A stretch of 64,000 nucleotides of DNA from BRH-c54 sp965284565 (GCA_965284565.1 OZ260100.1:1860001-1924000); one strand, 5' to 3'; positions 53,484 through 63,014 are shown, counted from the first letter of the stretch. The notes: generated by a model not told the origin, from the letters alone. Translations and numbers: made by a program.

Positions 53484-53499
53484 AAAAATATTTATAAAT

Positions 53500-53528
53500 A
53501 AACAAGCCTCGCAATGCGAGGCTTGTTT
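53500..53528 (-). terminator. terminator hairpin of surface-protein copy 2
   Basis: Same 14-bp stem as at 49603-49631, with A at the centre (53514). It lies between the copy 2 stop and the copy 1 promoter, so each copy is a separate transcription unit. Confidence 0.8.
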
Positions 53529-53550
53529 TATTTATGTATAAATAGAAACT

Positions 53551-56500
53551 TTACCTAATAAGTGAGAGGGTACCTTTTTCGAAGAATTGTTGTCCATCAA
53601 TACCTTCAGCCTTAATGATGAAGAAGTACGTACCATCAGGGGCGTCAGCACCGGCAAGGGTTTTACCATCCCAATACCCATTAACATTGCCCCAAGCGAA
53701 CATTTTTTGTCCCCAACGGTTGTAAATTTCACCCTCAACAGACTTTAAGTTTTCACCATCCACAGTAAATACATCATTATGACCATCGCCATTAGGAGTA
53801 AACACATTAGGAATAGTTAAAGAAGACTCGTTAAACACCTCAATAACAATAGTAGTAGAATCCCAGCACAGTCCGTCAGTAACTACTAAAGTAACTGTAT
53901 AAGTAGCTGGTTCAGTATAAGTTTGCGTAGGAGCAAAAGTAGAATCAAGGTTGCCATTAGCAAAATCCCAGAAATAATTAGTAGCTCCCGTAGAAGAGTT
54001 GGAGAAATTCACTACCAGCGGCATAGGTCCAGTAGTAGGATTAGCCGAAGCCTGAGCATCCACATGCTGTACAGTAAAAGTAACAGAATCCATAGGACTA
54101 GGACAAGTACCCGCTTCATTTACATAGTAAGTATAAGTACCAGCAGCAGTAACAGGTGGGAAGAAAGGACTACCAGTACCAATAACAGTAGTTCCAGCAA
54201 CATCACTATACCAAGTAATCGTTCCATTACCACTAGCCGAAGCCGTTAACGCAGTAGAATCACCCAAGCAGAAATTAGGAATACTATCAGGGACAATAAA
54301 GTTCTGCGGCATTAAAGTAATAGTAACAGAATCTGTAACTGGACAAGGATTACCTGCAGCAGCAGTATTATAATAAATAACATATGTACCCGCACCAGAA
54401 GCATTAATGTCAATTTCACCAGTAGTAGCATTTATAACTCCCGAAGTAGGACTAATAGTAAAAGTACCACCCGGAGTACCAGTAACTGTAGCAGCAGGAT
54501 TAGGATCAGCCAAGCAATAAGCATTAGCAGAATAACTAAAAGTAGCCGTATCAAGTGGTAAAATTTCAATAGTAGTAGAATCTATAGCAGGAGCACAACC
54601 ATTAGCAGCAGGCACATTATTATAAACGGTGTAAATACCAGGAGAACTAGTAGCTAAAGTAACAGCCCCCGCATTATCAATAGTTAAACCAGAAGGTGCA
54701 GCAGAGAAAGTACCCGCAGTAGCCCCACCATTAAGCGTTAAAATAGGAGCATTATCATACATACAATATTGGGCATTATCGTAACTAAACCCAGCGGTTT
54801 GTCCAGTAGTAATGGTAATAGTAGTAGTAGCTGAAATCGGACAAGGGTTACCTGCGGCAGTAGTATTGTAAGTAATAATAAAAGAACCAGTACCACTAGC
54901 AATAAGATTAATCTCACCAGTAGTAGCATTAATACTACCAGGAGCAGAAATAGTAAAAGTTCCACCACTAGTTCCTGTTACAGTAGGAGTAGGGTTATTA
55001 CCTGTAATACAATAAGAAGATTGAGGATAAGTAAAAGAAGCATCATCATCATTGTTAATAAGAATAGTGTGAGCTTGAGTCTCAGTACAAGGAGCAGAAC
55101 CTACAGAGTAGGTAATAACAACAGAATTGCCTCCTAATCCAGAAGGGTCAAGCGTATTAGCAGTAACGCCAGTACCAGAGAAAGAACCACCAGCAGAGCC
55201 AGTAACCAAAGCACTTAAATTAATAGGAGCATCCCCCTCACAAATAGGAGAAGGGTTTGTCCAAGCAGCAGAAACAGTAGCTACTGTAATAGTTTGAGTA
55301 GAAGTTTCTTGACAAGGAGCAGTACCTACGGTGTAAGTAACCGATTGAGTGCCACTAGCAGGGTTGAAAGAAGAACCAGAAACCCCAGTTCCAGACCAAG
55401 TTCCGCCAGTAGTACCAGTAATTAAGTTATTAAGATTAATAGAACCTGAAGCCGCACAAATAGGTGAGGGATTAGTCCAAGAAGGATTAACATCAGGAAT
55501 AACTGTAATAGTTTGTGTAGAAGTTTCTATACAAGGAGCAGTACCCACAGTATAAGTTACGGATTGCGAACCTGAGCTAGGATTAAAAGAAGTACCAGAA
55601 ACGCCTGTTCCCGACCAAGTTCCACCCGTAGTGCCGGTAATTAAAGTATTAAGGTTAATAGAACCAGCAGATGCACAAATAGGCGAAGGATTAGTCCAAG
55701 CCGGATTAACATCAGGAATAACCGTAATAGTTTGCGTAGAAGTTTCTTGACAAGGCGAAGTACCTACCGTATAAGTAACCGATTGCGAACCAGAACTAGG
55801 ATTGAAAGAAGAGCCAGAAACCCCAGTTCCCGACCAAGTTCCACCACCAGTGCCAGTTACTAAACTACTTAAGTTAATAGAGCCAGCCGAAGCACAAATA
55901 GGCGAAGGGTTAGTCCAAGCCGGATTAACATTAGGGATAACTGTAATCGTTTGTGTAGAAGTCTCCACACAAGGCGAAGTACCAATAGTATAAGTAATAG
56001 ATTGCGTACCTGCCGAAAGAGAGAAAACACCACCGCTAGTAACACCAGTACCACTCCAAGAGCCCCCAGCTTGAGCGGGCACTAAAGTAACCGTTCCGCC
56101 ATTAGCCGCACAAAGCGGTCCTGGATTAGTCCAAGCAGGATTAACATCAGGAATAACAGTAATCGTTTGTGTAGAAGTTTCTTGACAGGGCGAAGTACCT
56201 ACTGTATAAGTAACCGATTGCGAACCACTAGCAGGATTGAAAGTAGAGCCAGAAACACCTGTTCCCGACCAAGTTCCTCCCGTAGTACCAGTAATTAAAC
56301 TATTAAGATTAATAGACCCAGCCGCAGCACAAATAGGCGAAGGGTTAGTCCAAGCCGGATTAACATCAGGACGAACAGTAATGGTATGTGTTTGAGATTG
56401 AGTACAAGGCGAAGTACCTACGGTATAAGTAACCGATTGTGAACCACTAGCAGGGTTAAAAGTAGAACCGGAAACCCCTGTGCCAGACCAAGAACCACCA

Positions 56501-57324
56501 GTAGTACCAGTAATTAAGCTATTAAGGTTTATAGAACCAGCTGCAGCACAAATAGGTGATGGGTTGGTCCATGTAGCTGAACCTGAAGGACTTCCAAACG
56601 AACAGTTTTTTAAATTCATTAAGGTGTTTGCAATTAAATCTATAAGAGCATTATGGTTAACGGTTCCTAAAATTCCAACATTTGTACAGGTACCTGAAGT
56701 TGGAAATATATTAAAATCACCAGCTCCCATGAGAGCTCCATTGCCTGAAATCATATCACAATTTCTAAATTGAATAGCAATCGTCTTACTTGTGTTTCCA
56801 CAAACTGTATTAGATTGAATAAAAGCATTTTGTGCTGGAACTCCTGTGAATGGTCTAATTGCAGCACCATATCCAGAAAATGAACCTGGCCCACAAAATA
56901 CATTTGAGTTTACTGTATATTGATAATTTTCAGTGTATGTTGTACTATGGGTTACGGAACCTCCAATAGTAACGGTTGCATTTATAAGGTTGTCTAAATA
57001 TGTTGCTGGATTACCACAACAATCTACTTCAGATTGAACATATACAGCTCCCCCTGCATTCATATAATTAACTACCGGATTAATTGAAGCTCCTCCCATA
57101 AAACCAAAAATCCATACTTGGTCATAAGTAGTACTTATGGTTGCTGGTATAGAACCAACTCTCGTAACGCTAGTCATAGTTGCTACTAAACGATTATAAA
57201 TTCTACTAGAATTATTACTCTGGTCACTTGAGAAACCATTGTTGTAATCAATAACTAGCACGTTTTGACCAATTAAAAAAGTGCTAAAAAACATAGCAAA
57301 AAGTAAAAAATAGATTTTTTTCAT
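53551..57324 (-). CDS. giant T9SS type B surface protein, copy 2
   Basis: 1,257 residues, the same protein as copy 1, with the same promoter and terminator 3,897 bp further on. Domains are the same: signal peptide, amidotransferase-like N-terminal domain to about residue 248, seven WTNPSP repeats, Ig-like modules, PKD domain and CHU_C sorting domain. That even synonymous sites agree suggests a very recent tandem duplication, continuing gene conversion, or an assembly error. It raises gene dosage but adds no new protein. Confidence 0.88.
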   Translation of the reverse strand: MKKIYFLLFAMFFSTFLIGQNVLVIDYNNGFSSDQSNNSSRIYNRLVATMTSVTRVGSIPATISTTYDQVWIFGFMGGASINPVVNYMNAGGAVYVQSEVDCCGNPATYLDNLINATVTIGGSVTHSTTYTENYQYTVNSNVFCGPGSFSGYGAAIRPFTGVPAQNAFIQSNTVCGNTSKTIAIQFRNCDMISGNGALMGAGDFNIFPTSGTCTNVGILGTVNHNALIDLIANTLMNLKNCSFGSPSGSATWTNPSPICAAAGSINLNSLITGTTGGSWSGTGVSGSTFNPASGSQSVTYTVGTSPCTQSQTHTITVRPDVNPAWTNPSPICAAAGSINLNSLITGTTGGTWSGTGVSGSTFNPASGSQSVTYTVGTSPCQETSTQTITVIPDVNPAWTNPGPLCAANGGTVTLVPAQAGGSWSGTGVTSGGVFSLSAGTQSITYTIGTSPCVETSTQTITVIPNVNPAWTNPSPICASAGSINLSSLVTGTGGGTWSGTGVSGSSFNPSSGSQSVTYTVGTSPCQETSTQTITVIPDVNPAWTNPSPICASAGSINLNTLITGTTGGTWSGTGVSGTSFNPSSGSQSVTYTVGTAPCIETSTQTITVIPDVNPSWTNPSPICAASGSINLNNLITGTTGGTWSGTGVSGSSFNPASGTQSVTYTVGTAPCQETSTQTITVATVSAAWTNPSPICEGDAPINLSALVTGSAGGSFSGTGVTANTLDPSGLGGNSVVITYSVGSAPCTETQAHTILINNDDDASFTYPQSSYCITGNNPTPTVTGTSGGTFTISAPGSINATTGEINLIASGTGSFIITYNTTAAGNPCPISATTTITITTGQTAGFSYDNAQYCMYDNAPILTLNGGATAGTFSAAPSGLTIDNAGAVTLATSSPGIYTVYNNVPAANGCAPAIDSTTIEILPLDTATFSYSANAYCLADPNPAATVTGTPGGTFTISPTSGVINATTGEIDINASGAGTYVIYYNTAAAGNPCPVTDSVTITLMPQNFIVPDSIPNFCLGDSTALTASASGNGTITWYSDVAGTTVIGTGSPFFPPVTAAGTYTYYVNEAGTCPSPMDSVTFTVQHVDAQASANPTTGPMPLVVNFSNSSTGATNYFWDFANGNLDSTFAPTQTYTEPATYTVTLVVTDGLCWDSTTIVIEVFNESSLTIPNVFTPNGDGHNDVFTVDGENLKSVEGEIYNRWGQKMFAWGNVNGYWDGKTLAGADAPDGTYFFIIKAEGIDGQQFFEKGTLSLIR

Positions 57325-57348
57325 AAGAAATGAATTTAATAATGTTTT

Positions 57349-57380
57349 CAAATTTATAACAAAAAACACTTACAAGCAAA
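57349..57380 (-). promoter_or_regulatory. promoter of surface-protein copy 2
   Basis: Exact repeat of the copy 1 promoter: TTTG (57380-57377), 20 bp, TAAATTTG (57356-57349), 24 bp before the ATG at 57324. Confidence 0.65.
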
Positions 57381-57396
57381 AAAAATATTTATAAAT

Positions 57397-57425
57397 AAAC
57401 AAGCCTCGCAATGCGAGGCTTGTTT
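57397..57425 (-). terminator. terminator hairpin of surface-protein copy 3
   Basis: Same 14-bp stem with central A (57411), located between the copy 3 stop and the copy 2 promoter. Confidence 0.8.
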
Positions 57426-57447
57426 TATTTATGTATAAATAGAAACT

Positions 57448-60400
57448 TTACCTAATAAGTGAGAGGGTACCTTTTTCGAAGAATTGTTGTCCATCAATAC
57501 CTTCAGCCTTAATGATGAAGAAGTACGTACCATCAGGGGCGTCAGCACCGGCAAGGGTTTTACCATCCCAATACCCATTAACATTGCCCCAAGCGAACAT
57601 TTTTTGTCCCCAACGGTTGTAAATTTCACCCTCAACAGACTTTAAGTTTTCACCATCCACAGTAAATACATCATTATGACCATCGCCATTAGGAGTAAAC
57701 ACATTAGGAATAGTTAAAGAAGACTCGTTAAACACCTCAATAACAATAGTAGTAGAATCCCAGCACAGTCCGTCAGTAACTACTAAAGTAACTGTATAAG
57801 TAGCTGGTTCAGTATAAGTTTGCGTAGGAGCAAAAGTAGAATCAAGGTTGCCATTAGCAAAATCCCAGAAATAATTAGTAGCTCCCGTAGAAGAGTTGGA
57901 GAAATTCACTACCAGCGGCATAGGTCCAGTAGTAGGATTAGCCGAAGCCTGAGCATCCACATGCTGTACAGTAAAAGTAACAGAATCCATAGGACTAGGA
58001 CAAGTACCCGCTTCATTTACATAGTAAGTATAAGTACCAGCAGCAGTAACAGGTGGGAAGAAAGGACTACCAGTACCAATAACAGTAGTTCCAGCAACAT
58101 CACTATACCAAGTAATCGTTCCATTACCACTAGCCGAAGCCGTTAACGCAGTAGAATCACCCAAGCAGAAATTAGGAATACTATCAGGGACAATAAAGTT
58201 CTGCGGCATTAAAGTAATAGTAACAGAATCTGTAACTGGACAAGGATTACCTGCAGCAGCAGTATTATAATAAATAACATATGTACCCGCACCAGAAGCA
58301 TTAATGTCAATTTCACCAGTAGTAGCATTTATAACTCCCGAAGTAGGACTAATAGTAAAAGTACCACCCGGAGTACCAGTAACTGTAGCAGCAGGATTAG
58401 GATCAGCCAAGCAATAAGCATTAGCAGAATAACTAAAAGTAGCCGTATCAAGTGGTAAAATTTCAATAGTAGTAGAATCTATAGCAGGAGCACAACCATT
58501 AGCAGCAGGCACATTATTATAAACGGTGTAAATACCAGGAGAACTAGTAGCTAAAGTAACAGCCCCCGCATTATCAATAGTTAAACCAGAAGGTGCAGCA
58601 GAGAAAGTACCCGCAGTAGCCCCACCATTAAGCGTTAAAATAGGAGCATTATCATACATACAATATTGGGCATTATCGTAACTAAACCCAGCGGTTTGTC
58701 CAGTAGTAATGGTAATAGTAGTAGTAGCTGAAATCGGACAAGGGTTACCTGCGGCAGTAGTATTGTAAGTAATAATAAAAGAACCAGTACCACTAGCAAT
58801 AAGATTAATCTCACCAGTAGTAGCATTAATACTACCAGGAGCAGAAATAGTAAAAGTTCCACCACTAGTTCCTGTTACAGTAGGAGTAGGGTTATTACCT
58901 GTAATACAATAAGAAGATTGAGGATAAGTAAAAGAAGCATCATCATCATTGTTAATAAGAATAGTGTGAGCTTGAGTCTCAGTACAAGGAGCAGAACCTA
59001 CAGAGTAGGTAATAACAACAGAATTGCCTCCTAATCCAGAAGGGTCAAGCGTATTAGCAGTAACGCCAGTACCAGAGAAAGAACCACCAGCAGAGCCAGT
59101 AACCAAAGCACTTAAATTAATAGGAGCATCCCCCTCACAAATAGGAGAAGGGTTTGTCCAAGCAGCAGAAACAGTAGCTACTGTAATAGTTTGAGTAGAA
59201 GTTTCTTGACAAGGAGCAGTACCTACGGTGTAAGTAACCGATTGAGTGCCACTAGCAGGGTTGAAAGAAGAACCAGAAACCCCAGTTCCAGACCAAGTTC
59301 CGCCAGTAGTACCAGTAATTAAGTTATTAAGATTAATAGAACCTGAAGCCGCACAAATAGGTGAGGGATTAGTCCAAGAAGGATTAACATCAGGAATAAC
59401 TGTAATAGTTTGTGTAGAAGTTTCTATACAAGGAGCAGTACCCACAGTATAAGTTACGGATTGCGAACCTGAGCTAGGATTAAAAGAAGTACCAGAAACG
59501 CCTGTTCCCGACCAAGTTCCACCCGTAGTGCCGGTAATTAAAGTATTAAGGTTAATAGAACCAGCAGATGCACAAATAGGCGAAGGATTAGTCCAAGCCG
59601 GATTAACATCAGGAATAACCGTAATAGTTTGCGTAGAAGTTTCTTGACAAGGCGAAGTACCTACCGTATAAGTAACCGATTGCGAACCAGAACTAGGATT
59701 GAAAGAAGAGCCAGAAACCCCAGTTCCCGACCAAGTTCCACCACCAGTGCCAGTTACTAAACTACTTAAGTTAATAGAGCCAGCCGAAGCACAAATAGGC
59801 GAAGGGTTAGTCCAAGCCGGATTAACATTAGGGATAACTGTAATCGTTTGTGTAGAAGTCTCCACACAAGGCGAAGTACCAATAGTATAAGTAATAGATT
59901 GCGTACCTGCCGAAAGAGAGAAAACACCACCGCTAGTAACACCAGTACCACTCCAAGAGCCCCCAGCTTGAGCGGGCACTAAAGTAACCGTTCCGCCATT
60001 AGCCGCACAAAGCGGTCCTGGATTAGTCCAAGCAGGATTAACATCAGGAATAACAGTAATCGTTTGTGTAGAAGTTTCTTGACAGGGCGAAGTACCTACT
60101 GTATAAGTAACCGATTGCGAACCACTAGCAGGATTGAAAGTAGAGCCAGAAACACCTGTTCCCGACCAAGTTCCTCCCGTAGTACCAGTAATTAAACTAT
60201 TAAGATTAATAGACCCAGCCGCAGCACAAATAGGCGAAGGGTTAGTCCAAGCCGGATTAACATCAGGACGAACAGTAATGGTATGTGTTTGAGATTGAGT
60301 ACAAGGCGAAGTACCTACGGTATAAGTAACCGATTGTGAACCACTAGCAGGGTTAAAAGTAGAACCGGAAACCCCTGTGCCAGACCAAGAACCACCAGTA

Positions 60401-61188
60401 GTACCAGTAATTAAGCTATTAAGGTTTATAGAACCAGCTGCAGCACAAATAGGTGATGGGTTGGTCCATGTAGCTGATTGGGTAGGACATGCTGTTGTTA
60501 CTGATATATCATCAACAAAATATCGGATTGTTCCTTCTGAACCACTAACAGAAGTTGTAGTTGTAGCTCCGTCAGTGAAGAAGTTTCCAAAAGAAAAATA
60601 ACGTAAGCCAGCAACGGTAGGTGTGAAAGTAAATGAAATAAATGTCCATCCTGTTTTGTTAGTTATAGGTGTGCCTGTATAATAGACATCAGGGGTTGTT
60701 ACCCATACACACATGCTACCTGTATTTTGTCTTGCAGTAGTAAATTTAAAACCAATATTACTTGTAGCTCTGTTTGATTTATCTGCTAGAGAAACATAAG
60801 CACTTACATTGTATGTAGTACCTACTGTTAGTGGAGTTGATAATTCTCCTTGTAGGTATTCTCGGTAAGGAGTACAGCCTCCAGAACCATATACAACAAT
60901 GTTAGTCATTGCACTTCCAGTTCTTGGTGCTTGAGTACCAGGTGATGATGCATTGGTAGAAAAAGGACTACAATAGCATGATGTTGCTAAACTTGTATGG
61001 AAAATATCAGTACTACCGTTATTTGGGTAATCCCAATTTGCAATTGCATTAGTAAATTGAGCTTCACTAGTGTACCATGAACATTGTAAACTTGCTAAAT
61101 TAACACTTTCAAAACTCGGGTTTAACACTAAATTTTGACCAAAACAAAGTGAAGGGACTAATAGGAGGAATAAATATATTTTTTTCAT
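57448..61188 (-). CDS. giant T9SS type B surface protein, copy 3, with different N-terminal domain
   Basis: 1,246 residues. Residues 238-1246 equal residues 249-1257 of copies 1 and 2; residues 1-237 are unrelated. The unique head has a signal peptide (KKIYLFLLLVPSLCFGQ) and a jelly-roll-like domain of the kind often found as carbohydrate-binding module in Bacteroidota (NLVLNPSFESVNL, NWDYPNNGSTDIFH, GSGGCTPYREYLQGELSTPL, YFVDDISV). The switch falls exactly before the SATWTNPSP segment that opens the repeat region. It is the second gene of an operon: the MORN-like gene ends 7 bp upstream. Same T9SS surface location expected, but probably another ligand. Confidence 0.9.
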   Translation of the reverse strand: MKKIYLFLLLVPSLCFGQNLVLNPSFESVNLASLQCSWYTSEAQFTNAIANWDYPNNGSTDIFHTSLATSCYCSPFSTNASSPGTQAPRTGSAMTNIVVYGSGGCTPYREYLQGELSTPLTVGTTYNVSAYVSLADKSNRATSNIGFKFTTARQNTGSMCVWVTTPDVYYTGTPITNKTGWTFISFTFTPTVAGLRYFSFGNFFTDGATTTTSVSGSEGTIRYFVDDISVTTACPTQSATWTNPSPICAAAGSINLNSLITGTTGGSWSGTGVSGSTFNPASGSQSVTYTVGTSPCTQSQTHTITVRPDVNPAWTNPSPICAAAGSINLNSLITGTTGGTWSGTGVSGSTFNPASGSQSVTYTVGTSPCQETSTQTITVIPDVNPAWTNPGPLCAANGGTVTLVPAQAGGSWSGTGVTSGGVFSLSAGTQSITYTIGTSPCVETSTQTITVIPNVNPAWTNPSPICASAGSINLSSLVTGTGGGTWSGTGVSGSSFNPSSGSQSVTYTVGTSPCQETSTQTITVIPDVNPAWTNPSPICASAGSINLNTLITGTTGGTWSGTGVSGTSFNPSSGSQSVTYTVGTAPCIETSTQTITVIPDVNPSWTNPSPICAASGSINLNNLITGTTGGTWSGTGVSGSSFNPASGTQSVTYTVGTAPCQETSTQTITVATVSAAWTNPSPICEGDAPINLSALVTGSAGGSFSGTGVTANTLDPSGLGGNSVVITYSVGSAPCTETQAHTILINNDDDASFTYPQSSYCITGNNPTPTVTGTSGGTFTISAPGSINATTGEINLIASGTGSFIITYNTTAAGNPCPISATTTITITTGQTAGFSYDNAQYCMYDNAPILTLNGGATAGTFSAAPSGLTIDNAGAVTLATSSPGIYTVYNNVPAANGCAPAIDSTTIEILPLDTATFSYSANAYCLADPNPAATVTGTPGGTFTISPTSGVINATTGEIDINASGAGTYVIYYNTAAAGNPCPVTDSVTITLMPQNFIVPDSIPNFCLGDSTALTASASGNGTITWYSDVAGTTVIGTGSPFFPPVTAAGTYTYYVNEAGTCPSPMDSVTFTVQHVDAQASANPTTGPMPLVVNFSNSSTGATNYFWDFANGNLDSTFAPTQTYTEPATYTVTLVVTDGLCWDSTTIVIEVFNESSLTIPNVFTPNGDGHNDVFTVDGENLKSVEGEIYNRWGQKMFAWGNVNGYWDGKTLAGADAPDGTYFFIIKAEGIDGQQFFEKGTLSLIR

Positions 61189-61195
61189 AATGATA

Positions 61196-61660
61196 TTAAA
61201 AGGTTAAAATCGTATTTTTTGCACTTGTATAGTTGTTTTTAATGAAATTAGATAAAGCTATAATAACATTGTCTTTCTTTAATGAAGAGGGTAAAGAGTA
61301 AAAATATACAGATAGAGTATTACCTTGTTCATCAATGATTATTTCGCCATCTGATTGTTGTATTATTGTCTCAATTTCTGAAAGGTTAGATGGAGCAATT
61401 ATCTCTATAATAGAAAAAGATTTTGTATCGAGCTCTATTCCATTAATGATTGAAGTTCTTTTAATAAGTTGATTATCTTTGAATTTTTCAATTCTAACTA
61501 GATTATCATTAAAATCATAATAGTTCCATGCTCCTTGTTTCATACCATTAGCATCTATTATTTCTGTTTTTGGATCTCCATTTTGATGATGCTCAGTTTT
61601 AAACTGAGCAAACAATGAGCTTGGAACTATAACTAATAAAATAAAATATAATCTTTTCAT
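61196..61660 (-). CDS. small secreted MORN-repeat-like protein
   Basis: 154 residues with a signal peptide (KRLYFILLVIVPSSLFAQ) and a MORN-like/YwqK-like segment (EHHQNGDPKTEIIDANG, KQGAWNYYDFNDNLVRIEKF) followed by a domain I do not recognise (SPSLSEIETIIQ-like, ending SALNFIKNNYTSAKN-like residues). It starts the transcript that continues into surface-protein copy 3, 7 bp after its stop. The frame is open to 61714, but the promoter at 61684-61715 and the signal peptide favour the ATG at 61660. Its link to the surface protein is only positional. Confidence 0.7.
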   Translation of the reverse strand: MKRLYFILLVIVPSSLFAQFKTEHHQNGDPKTEIIDANGMKQGAWNYYDFNDNLVRIEKFKDNQLIKRTSIINGIELDTKSFSIIEIIAPSNLSEIETIIQQSDGEIIIDEQGNTLSVYFYSLPSSLKKDNVIIALSNFIKNNYTSAKNTILTF

Positions 61661-61683
61661 AAAAATTTGGTTTATTATCTTTT

Positions 61684-61715
61684 CAAATGTAAAATAAAAA
61701 ATACTTATAAACAAA
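61684..61715 (-). promoter_or_regulatory. promoter of the MORN-like gene and copy 3
   Basis: Minus strand: TTTG (61715-61712), 20 bp, TACATTTG (61691-61684), 23 bp before the ATG at 61660. Spacing and consensus equal the promoters of copies 1 and 2 and of metH. Confidence 0.65.
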
Positions 61716-61984
61716 AAATCTTAACAATGAAGATAAAAGCTGCTGACTATTAAGGAAAAAGAAATTATAGTAGTTTATACAGTAACTACAGCATTATTTA
61801 TATTACCTAACTACTTTCGTTATCATATGTTTTAATAATTTTGTTTTGTGTTCAATTTTGAAAGGCTACAAAAATTATAATTAAGTAACAAAGTAAATAA
61901 TTATATATAGTGTATAAGATTTAAATTGACACTTCATTCAAGACGAAGCAATAGTTATATATGTTGCATAATAAGTTAATGTAA
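61716..61984. other. non-coding AT-rich gap
   Basis: Divergent intergenic region between the MORN-like gene and the alpha/beta hydrolase. I see no ORF, hairpin or repeat in it; it should hold the hydrolase promoter, but no good TAnnTTTG stands out. Confidence 0.5.
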
Positions 61985-62836
61985 ATGATAATAAGAAACA
62001 AAATACTGATTAATAATGCCATAGAAAAACCTATTGTGTTGGATGTTGGACTTAAATCTGATAACAAGCCTAAACCAATAGTTATTTTTACTCATGGATT
62101 TAAAGGATTTAAGGATTGGGGACATTTTAATGATGTTATGGATTTTTTTATCACAAATGAATGTGCTTTTTTAAAGTTTAATTTTTCTCATAATGGAGGA
62201 TCTGTTGAACAACCAATAGATTTCCCCGATTTAGAGGCATTTGGTAAAAACACAATTACTAAAGAACTGAATGATGTTTCACATGTATTAGATTGGATAT
62301 ATAAAACAGAAGAACTTCCTAAAGAAGAATTAGATATTAATGACATTACTTTGATAGGACATAGTAGAGGAGGTGGAATTGCCATGCTGGCAGCTAGCAT
62401 GGATGATAGGATAAAAAGAATAATTACATGGGCTGCTATAAGCGATTTTGAAAGTAGGTTGCCACCGGATCTATCCGAATGGAAATCTAAAGGAGTGGTT
62501 TATATTGAAAACATGCGAACAAAACAACAAATGCCAATGTATTATTCTTTTGTTGAAGATTTGCTCAACAACAGAGTAAGTTATAAAATAGAAAATGCAA
62601 TTAAGAAAGCTAATCAACCACATTTAATAATTCATGGAGATAAGGATTTAACAGTAAGTGTTGAAGAAGCTAAAGAGCTTAATGAGTGGAATGAAAATGC
62701 TGATTTAAAAATAATTACTGGAACTAATCATACTTTTGATATTAGCCATCCTCATAAAGAAGAACAACTTTCTGAAGCTGCTAAAAAAGTCTTAACTTAT
62801 TCATTAGCTTTTGTAAACAAAAAAATATTTATTTAA
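61985..62836 (+). CDS. alpha/beta hydrolase (serine aminopeptidase/esterase type)
   Basis: 283-residue cytoplasmic hydrolase. The oxyanion segment FTHGFKGFKDWGHF is followed by the nucleophile elbow LIGHSRGGGIAM, an acid near IIHGDKDLTVSVEEA (Asp) and the catalytic His in GTNHTFDISHPH, in the normal order of the fold. This resembles dienelactone-hydrolase/S9-like small esterases; the substrate is unknown. It is the only gene between the surface-protein array and the tRNAs. Confidence 0.87.
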   Translation: MIIRNKILINNAIEKPIVLDVGLKSDNKPKPIVIFTHGFKGFKDWGHFNDVMDFFITNECAFLKFNFSHNGGSVEQPIDFPDLEAFGKNTITKELNDVSHVLDWIYKTEELPKEELDINDITLIGHSRGGGIAMLAASMDDRIKRIITWAAISDFESRLPPDLSEWKSKGVVYIENMRTKQQMPMYYSFVEDLLNNRVSYKIENAIKKANQPHLIIHGDKDLTVSVEEAKELNEWNENADLKIITGTNHTFDISHPHKEEQLSEAAKKVLTYSLAFVNKKIFI

Positions 62837-62849
62837 TAGGATTAAAAAT

Positions 62850-62879
62850 TTTGTAGGAATAAAAAAATATCTATTTTTG
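62850..62879 (+). promoter_or_regulatory. promoter of the tRNA-Gly/tRNA-Leu transcript
   Basis: TTTG (62850-62853), 18 bp, TATTTTTG (62872-62879). Transcription would begin near 62884, about 43 bp before tRNA-Gly. Confidence 0.6.
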
Positions 62880-62926
62880 CATTCCTTTTTTAAGGGATGT
62901 TCTTTTAAGCATGTTAAAACAATTAA

Positions 62927-62999
<73 letters not shown>

Positions 63000-63014
63000 C
63001 ATTTAAAAATAGTT

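Larger units (their letters stand above)
49600..60477 (-). repeat. tandem duplication, period 3,897 bp, about 2.8 units
   Basis: Sequence repeats with a shift of exactly 3,897 bp from 49600 to 60477 (mapped on copy 2 to 53497 and on copy 3 to 57394). Every stretch I compared is identical except the centre of the terminator hairpin (T at 49617, A at 53514 and 57411). Each unit holds one surface-protein gene with its promoter and terminator. The third unit is interrupted at 60477/60478, where copy 3 switches to a different N-terminal coding region. Within each gene are seven ~216-222-bp internal repeats. Confidence 0.95.

Noticed and set aside
31054..61188. Polymorphic toxin or secretion-effector cluster
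   Set aside because: The large proteins end in T9SS sorting domains and I see no toxin domain at their C-termini nor immunity genes beside them.
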